A DNA stretch of 8,693 nt. Origin: Bauldia sp. (GTDB lineage Bacteria > Pseudomonadota > Alphaproteobacteria > Rhizobiales > Kaistiaceae). A program made the position numbers and the translations under genes. The stretch lies in NCBI GenBank assembly GCA_020442095.1, contig JAGRKY010000123.1, positions 1 through 8,693 of the forward strand. The letters run 5' to 3'. Shown here piece by piece: positions 6,079 to 8,693 of the stretch (its first letter is position 1; the number at the start of each line of letters is the position of its first letter). The notes beneath the pieces are model-generated. The model did no database searches, was not told where the DNA came from, and was given only the letters and a program-made list of their open reading frames with translations.

Positions 6079-6582
6079 ATGGACATTCGCGCAATGCTGG
6101 CCGACGTCCCGCTGTTCGGCCAGTCGCTTGATCCCGCTCAGATCGATGCCCTGGCCTCTCGGGCCAGGGTGGTCCTGTTCGAGACCGGGACACGCATCAT
6201 CCAGGAAAACGATTCCGGCGCGACAATGTACGCGATCGTCAAGGGCTCGGTGTCGGTGACGGTCGAAGACACCGCCGGAAAACGCAAGGTGGCAACGCTC
6301 GGACCGGGCCAGATCTTCGGCGAGATTTCCCTGCTGACGGGGTTGCCCCGCCTCGGGACGGTGACGGCCAACGAGCCGGTCGAGGCGGTGGAGATCACCA
6401 GGGACATGCTGCGGCCGATCCTGGAAGGCGCGCCGAAGCTCTACGATCGTCTCGGACATGTGCTGCAGAAGCGGCAGGGCGATCTCGACCAGATCGTCGA
6501 TTCCGATTTCTGGGCGCAGTTCGGGCGCTCGCGCGAGAACCTTGCCAAGGTGATGCGCCGGAATTTCGCCGAGGCACGCTGA
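6079..6582 (+). CDS. Free-standing cyclic nucleotide-binding domain protein
   Basis: A 167-residue protein made of one cNMP-binding beta-barrel (about 10-125) and a helical C-terminal tail, with no DNA-binding domain, kinase, channel or other output domain. The phosphate-binding cassette is intact at 80-94: F-G81-E82-I-S-L-L-T-G-L-P90-R91-L-G-T94. It keeps the Glu that holds the ribose and the Arg that holds the cyclic phosphate. The usual small residue after R91 is replaced by Leu-Gly before T94. Such domains bind cAMP or cGMP and pass a signal to a partner. The start is the ATG at 6079, six bases after AAGGGAGG; an in-frame GTG at 6061 lies upstream of that ribosome site and is rejected. 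It follows the 79-residue gene by 68 bases, where a TTGACG at 6030 has no convincing -10, so sharing the upstream operon is plausible. A partner is probably the YgjV-like protein or the 79-residue protein, by position only. Confidence 0.87.
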   Translation: MDIRAMLADVPLFGQSLDPAQIDALASRARVVLFETGTRIIQENDSGATMYAIVKGSVSVTVEDTAGKRKVATLGPGQIFGEISLLTGLPRLGTVTANEPVEAVEITRDMLRPILEGAPKLYDRLGHVLQKRQGDLDQIVDSDFWAQFGRSRENLAKVMRRNFAEAR

Positions 6583-6652
6583 CTGCCGGCATGCTAACCT
6601 CACGGGCCTGGCCATCACGGCCGGCCGGGTTTCACGATCGAGGAGCGGTGCG

Positions 6653-7384
6653 ATGCGGTGGACGGCGTCAGTGGCGGCGGTCGCGATGGCGGCCGGGTTG
6701 TCGACGGCAGCGGTATCGGCGGCATGGGCGGAGACGCTGCCCCTGCCGGAAGGCGTGATCGGCCTCTCGACGCCGGAAGGCGAGGCGCTGCTGTTCGGCG
6801 CCGAGGCGCGCAACGACTATTTCCCGCTCAGCATGTATTTCACGACGCAGGTCAATCCCGCCTATTGCGGGCCGGCGACGATCGCCATGGTGCTCAACGC
6901 GCTCGACGTGCCGCGTCCCGCCTCCGACATGACGGTGGGTCTCGGCCTCTTCGATCAGGAAAACATCTTCACGCCGGCCACCGACGCGGTGAAGCCGGCC
7001 GCGGCGATCCTCAGCCCGCCCTACGGCATCACCCTCGACGATCTCGGGGGCCTGCTTGCGGCTCACGATCTCAAGGTGACGGTGGTGCACGCGGCGGACT
7101 CCGACCTCGACACCTTCCGCAAGACGGCGGTTGCCGAGCTCGCCGACGACGACCACTTCATCCTCGTCAACTATCTCCGCAAGACGATCGGCCAGGAATC
7201 CGGTGGGCATATCTCGCCGCTGGCGGCCTATGACGCCGACACCGACCGCTTCCTGATCCTCGACGTTTCCCGCTACAAATACCCGCCGGCGTGGGTCGAG
7301 GCGGGCGCGCTGTTCGAGGCGATGAACACCGTCGATGCCGACAATAATGGCCTGACCAGGGGTTACGTCAGCGTCAGCCGATGA
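6653..7384 (+). CDS. Exported phytochelatin synthase-like peptidase (half-size type)
   Basis: A 243-residue protein of the phytochelatin synthase family, papain-fold (clan CA). The catalytic triad is complete: C72 (in NPAYCGPATIAMVLNAL), H186 (GGHISPL) and D204 (LILDVSRYKYPPAWV), with the oxyanion Gln at Q66. The spacing is almost that of the Nostoc enzyme (C70, H183, D201), which is of the same length. It lacks the Cys-rich metal-sensing C-terminal domain of plants; C72 is its only cysteine. Bacterial half-size enzymes mainly remove Gly from glutathione to give gamma-glutamylcysteine and make phytochelatins poorly. Residues 1-26 form a signal peptide ending A-W-A before ETLP, so it should act in the periplasm. 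The ATG follows GAGGAG at seven bases. Its TGA overlaps the next ATG (ATGA), so the two proteins are made together. The gene is 70 bases after the cyclic-nucleotide-binding gene; this gap holds only a weak GC stem. Confidence 0.93.
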   Translation: MRWTASVAAVAMAAGLSTAAVSAAWAETLPLPEGVIGLSTPEGEALLFGAEARNDYFPLSMYFTTQVNPAYCGPATIAMVLNALDVPRPASDMTVGLGLFDQENIFTPATDAVKPAAAILSPPYGITLDDLGGLLAAHDLKVTVVHAADSDLDTFRKTAVAELADDDHFILVNYLRKTIGQESGGHISPLAAYDADTDRFLILDVSRYKYPPAWVEAGALFEAMNTVDADNNGLTRGYVSVSR

Positions 7385-7887
7385 GGCGCGCCGCCATCGC
7401 CCTCGGCATTCTCGGCGGCGCTGCGGCGGCAGCGGCCGCACAGGACGGCTCGACGGTGCTGGACATACTGCCGGCGCCGGTCCGCGAGGCGACGTGGTGC
7501 GCCGAGGAGGGGCCGGGCTTCGCGACGCGGCGGTCCTTCGCGGGCTTCACCGTCTTCGCGGTGCAATGTCCGGGCAACAACGCGAACTTCATCGAGGCGG
7601 TCGTCGTTGCCGATGACGAAGGCGGGACGAATGCGCGGGCGCTGGTCTTTCCGACCCCCGATCCGGCCAGTCCCGACGTGCCCTACGACACCCTGTCGAA
7701 CATCCGCTGGCTCGACGGCGGCGTGCTCGGTGAGGTCGCGGTCGATCCGGAAGTGACCGACGGCCCGTGCCGCCACGAGGCGCAGTGGCGGCTGGAAGGA
7801 GCGCGGCCCGATCCGAAGCTGATCTTCTGGCGCGAAACGACAGACTGCGACGGGGATGGCGGCTGGGTGGTCCGGGTCGCGGAATAG
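7381..7887 (+). CDS. Small exported four-cysteine protein, possibly DUF1176-like
   Basis: A 168-residue protein translationally coupled to the phytochelatin-synthase-like gene by a four-base ATGA overlap. Residues 1-20 are a short signal peptide (MRRAAIALGILGG then Ala-rich, likely cut before Q21). The mature part has exactly four cysteines, C40, C63, C130 and C156, suited to two disulphides in an oxidising periplasm. The last 40 residues, with G-P-C130-R, then W, then W150-R-E and C156 before a Trp near the end, recall the C-terminal part of DUF1176 proteins, though the protein is about half their length. That similarity is tentative. No catalytic motif or membrane segment is seen. Context suggests a partner, chaperone or co-exported protein of the peptidase; function unknown. 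Confidence 0.82.
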   Translation: MRRAAIALGILGGAAAAAAAQDGSTVLDILPAPVREATWCAEEGPGFATRRSFAGFTVFAVQCPGNNANFIEAVVVADDEGGTNARALVFPTPDPASPDVPYDTLSNIRWLDGGVLGEVAVDPEVTDGPCRHEAQWRLEGARPDPKLIFWRETTDCDGDGGWVVRVAE

Positions 7888-7951
7888 AATGCCGCAGCGC
7901 CGGTAGCGAAATCCGCGTTTGCAAGCGAAAAGGCCGGCAGTAAGCTTGGCT

Positions 7952-7972
7952 CGTCACTTGCGTGTCGTGACG
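7952..7972 (+). other. Inverted repeat before the small basic gene
   Basis: CGTCAC (7952-7957) and GTGACG (7967-7972) form a perfect six-base inverted repeat around a nine-base loop. It ends three bases before the GGAGGA ribosome site of the 47-residue gene. It may be a leader hairpin or an operator. A TTGCAA at 7919 with a poor TAAGCT 16 bases on is the best nearby promoter candidate, and it is weak. Confidence 0.3.
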
Positions 7973-7986
7973 TTGGAGGAACCAAG

Positions 7987-8130
7987 ATGTCAAAGGGACG
8001 CGACAGACCGGGCAAGGAATCCCGCAAGCCGAAGGCCGAGAAAAACAAGAAGAAGAAGGGCGTGGCGACACCGCCTCCGGGCGGATCGACGAAGCCCGCG
8101 GTTGCCATCGGCAGCGGGGCGAAGACTTAA
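7987..8130 (+). CDS. Small Lys-rich basic protein, 47 residues
   Basis: A 47-codon gene, ATG 7987 to TAA 8130, easily missed by length cut-offs. GGAGGA (7975-7980) stands six bases before the ATG, one of the best ribosome sites in the window. The protein begins MSKGRDRPGKESRKPK and continues into a run of four lysines at 21-24. It then changes to a Pro/Gly/Ser/Thr-rich tail ending IGSGAKT. It has no hydrophobic segment or cysteine and is probably disordered and cytoplasmic. From memory, tiny hypothetical proteins starting MSKG with a K/P-rich body occur widely in Rhizobiales; their role is not known to me. The charge suggests binding to RNA, DNA or ribosomes, which is inference. Codon choice includes AAG-rich stretches because of the lysines. 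Confidence 0.72.
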   Translation: MSKGRDRPGKESRKPKAEKNKKKKGVATPPPGGSTKPAVAIGSGAKT

Positions 8131-8133
8131 GGC

Positions 8134-8150
8134 GGCGCCGGGCAAGCGCC
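8134..8150 (+). other. Short GC hairpin between the basic gene and the FMO gene
   Basis: GGCGC (8134-8138), loop CGGGCAA, GCGCC (8146-8150) form a five-pair stem just after the TAA of the 47-residue gene and before the FMO start. No T-run follows, so termination is doubtful. Confidence 0.2.
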
Positions 8151-8166
8151 ACGACTGGATGGGGTG

Positions 8167-8693
8167 ATGCTGGAAAGAACACCGACGCAGGCGGCGACAG
8201 CCTGGCTTTCCGATTTCGGCCTGGCACTCGAGGCCGGTGATATCAGAGGGGCGCTTGCTCTTTTCGAGGCGGATGCCTGCTGGCGCGATCTCGTCAGCTT
8301 CACCTGGAACATCGCGACGCAGGAAGGCGTCGTCGCGATCGGCGTGATGCTTGAGACGGTGCTTGGCGACGTGGAGCCGTCCGGCTTTGCGCTGGACGGC
8401 GAGGCGACGCTTGAGGACGGTGCCGTCGAGGCGTGGTTCAGCTTCGAAACAAAGGTCGCGCGCGGGCGCGGGCACCTGAGGCTGCGCGGCGGCAAATGCC
8501 GGACGCTGCTCACCACGATGACCGAGCTCAAGGGCTTCGAGGAGAGCAAGGGCCCGACGCGGAGCCAGGGCGTCGTCCATGGCGCGCGCAAGGGCCGGGT
8601 GACGTGGCTGGAGGAGAAGCGGCGGGACGAGGCTGAGCTCGGCCATAGCCGCCAGCCGTATTGCGTGATCATCGGCGGCGGCCAGGGCGGCAT
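8167..8693 (+). CDS. SnoaL/NTF2-FMO fusion oxidoreductase, N-terminal part
   Basis: The frame is open from the ATG at 8167 to the window edge, 175 codons and two bases, so the gene is cut. Residues 1-125 form an NTF2/SnoaL-like domain: a helix with W-L-x-x-F then L-E-A-G-D, C-W-R-D-L-V-S-F-T-W-N at 38-48, then strands with T-L-L-T-T-M-T-E-L-K-G. Residues 126-163 are a linker with WLEEKRRDEAE. From about 166 comes PYCVIIGGGQGG, the beta strand and G-x-G-x-x-G turn of an FAD-binding Rossmann fold. This order is known in flavin-containing monooxygenase-like proteins of about 600 residues, which use NAD(P)H and FAD to oxygenate small substrates; the substrate is unknown. An in-frame GTG lies one codon earlier (8164). 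The upstream GGATGGGG is only a fair ribosome site. The gene begins 36 bases after the 47-residue gene, so they may share a transcript. Confidence 0.88.
   Translation, partial: MLERTPTQAATAWLSDFGLALEAGDIRGALALFEADACWRDLVSFTWNIATQEGVVAIGVMLETVLGDVEPSGFALDGEATLEDGAVEAWFSFETKVARGRGHLRLRGGKCRTLLTTMTELKGFEESKGPTRSQGVVHGARKGRVTWLEEKRRDEAELGHSRQPYCVIIGGGQGG

Noticed and set aside
6605..6635. GGCC-rich stem between the CNBD and phytochelatin-synthase-like genes as a terminator
   Set aside because: Only about five good pairs with a T-G wobble and a mismatch, followed by just TTT; it cannot be told from chance GC pairing.
5734..7441. Leftward frames opposite the 79-residue, CNBD and phytochelatin-synthase-like genes
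   Set aside because: They run antisense to genes with clear ribosome sites and catalytic motifs and show shadow composition.
7990..8693. Leftward frames opposite the basic protein and the FMO gene
   Set aside because: The rightward frame has SnoaL and Rossmann features; the opposite frames show no recognisable family.

Overview
The window is high-GC bacterial DNA with codons strongly biased to G or C at the third position. The mix of families (EamA/DMT and DHA2 transporters, TetR and MarR regulators, a half-size phytochelatin synthase, a YgjV-like membrane protein, a tiny Lys-rich protein beginning MSKG) suggests an alphaproteobacterium, probably of the Hyphomicrobiales/Rhizobiales. That placement is inference from gene content. 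No RNA gene, insertion sequence, CRISPR array or phage gene was seen, and every stretch without a gene is under 300 bases.

Left part (1-4960). The 3' end of a bile acid:sodium symporter-family gene runs rightward and meets a leftward EamA/DMT transporter tail to tail. Further right, four leftward genes follow one another in transcription order: a TetR/AcrR regulator (4960-4283), a DHA2-type MFS exporter (4119-2740), a MarR regulator (2655-2164) and a GNAT acetyltransferase (2167-1469). The last two overlap by ATGA. The MarR gene has its own promoter-like sequence, with a perfect 12-bp palindrome in its spacer. The leader of the MFS gene has a 10-bp inverted repeat that could pair over the start codon.

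Control region (4961-5179). This is the regulatory centre of the window. It lies between the leftward tetR gene and a rightward gene set. It holds one promoter-like sequence in each direction, three near-identical TetR-type operators (one beside the tetR promoter, two on the rightward promoter) and a perfect TGTGA-N6-TCACA site of the CRP type.

Right part (5180-8693), all rightward. The order is a YgjV-like inner-membrane protein, a 79-residue protein of unknown function, a free-standing cyclic-nucleotide-binding-domain protein, an exported phytochelatin-synthase-like peptidase translationally coupled to a small exported four-cysteine protein, a 47-residue basic protein, and the 5' end of a SnoaL/NTF2-FMO fusion oxidoreductase. 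The most interesting reading is that the TetR protein (with a Cys placed as in NemR) and a CRP-type factor jointly control a membrane / small protein / cyclic-nucleotide-sensor set, followed by exported thiol-peptide functions. The sequence supports the control sites and gene order; the joint physiological role is inference.
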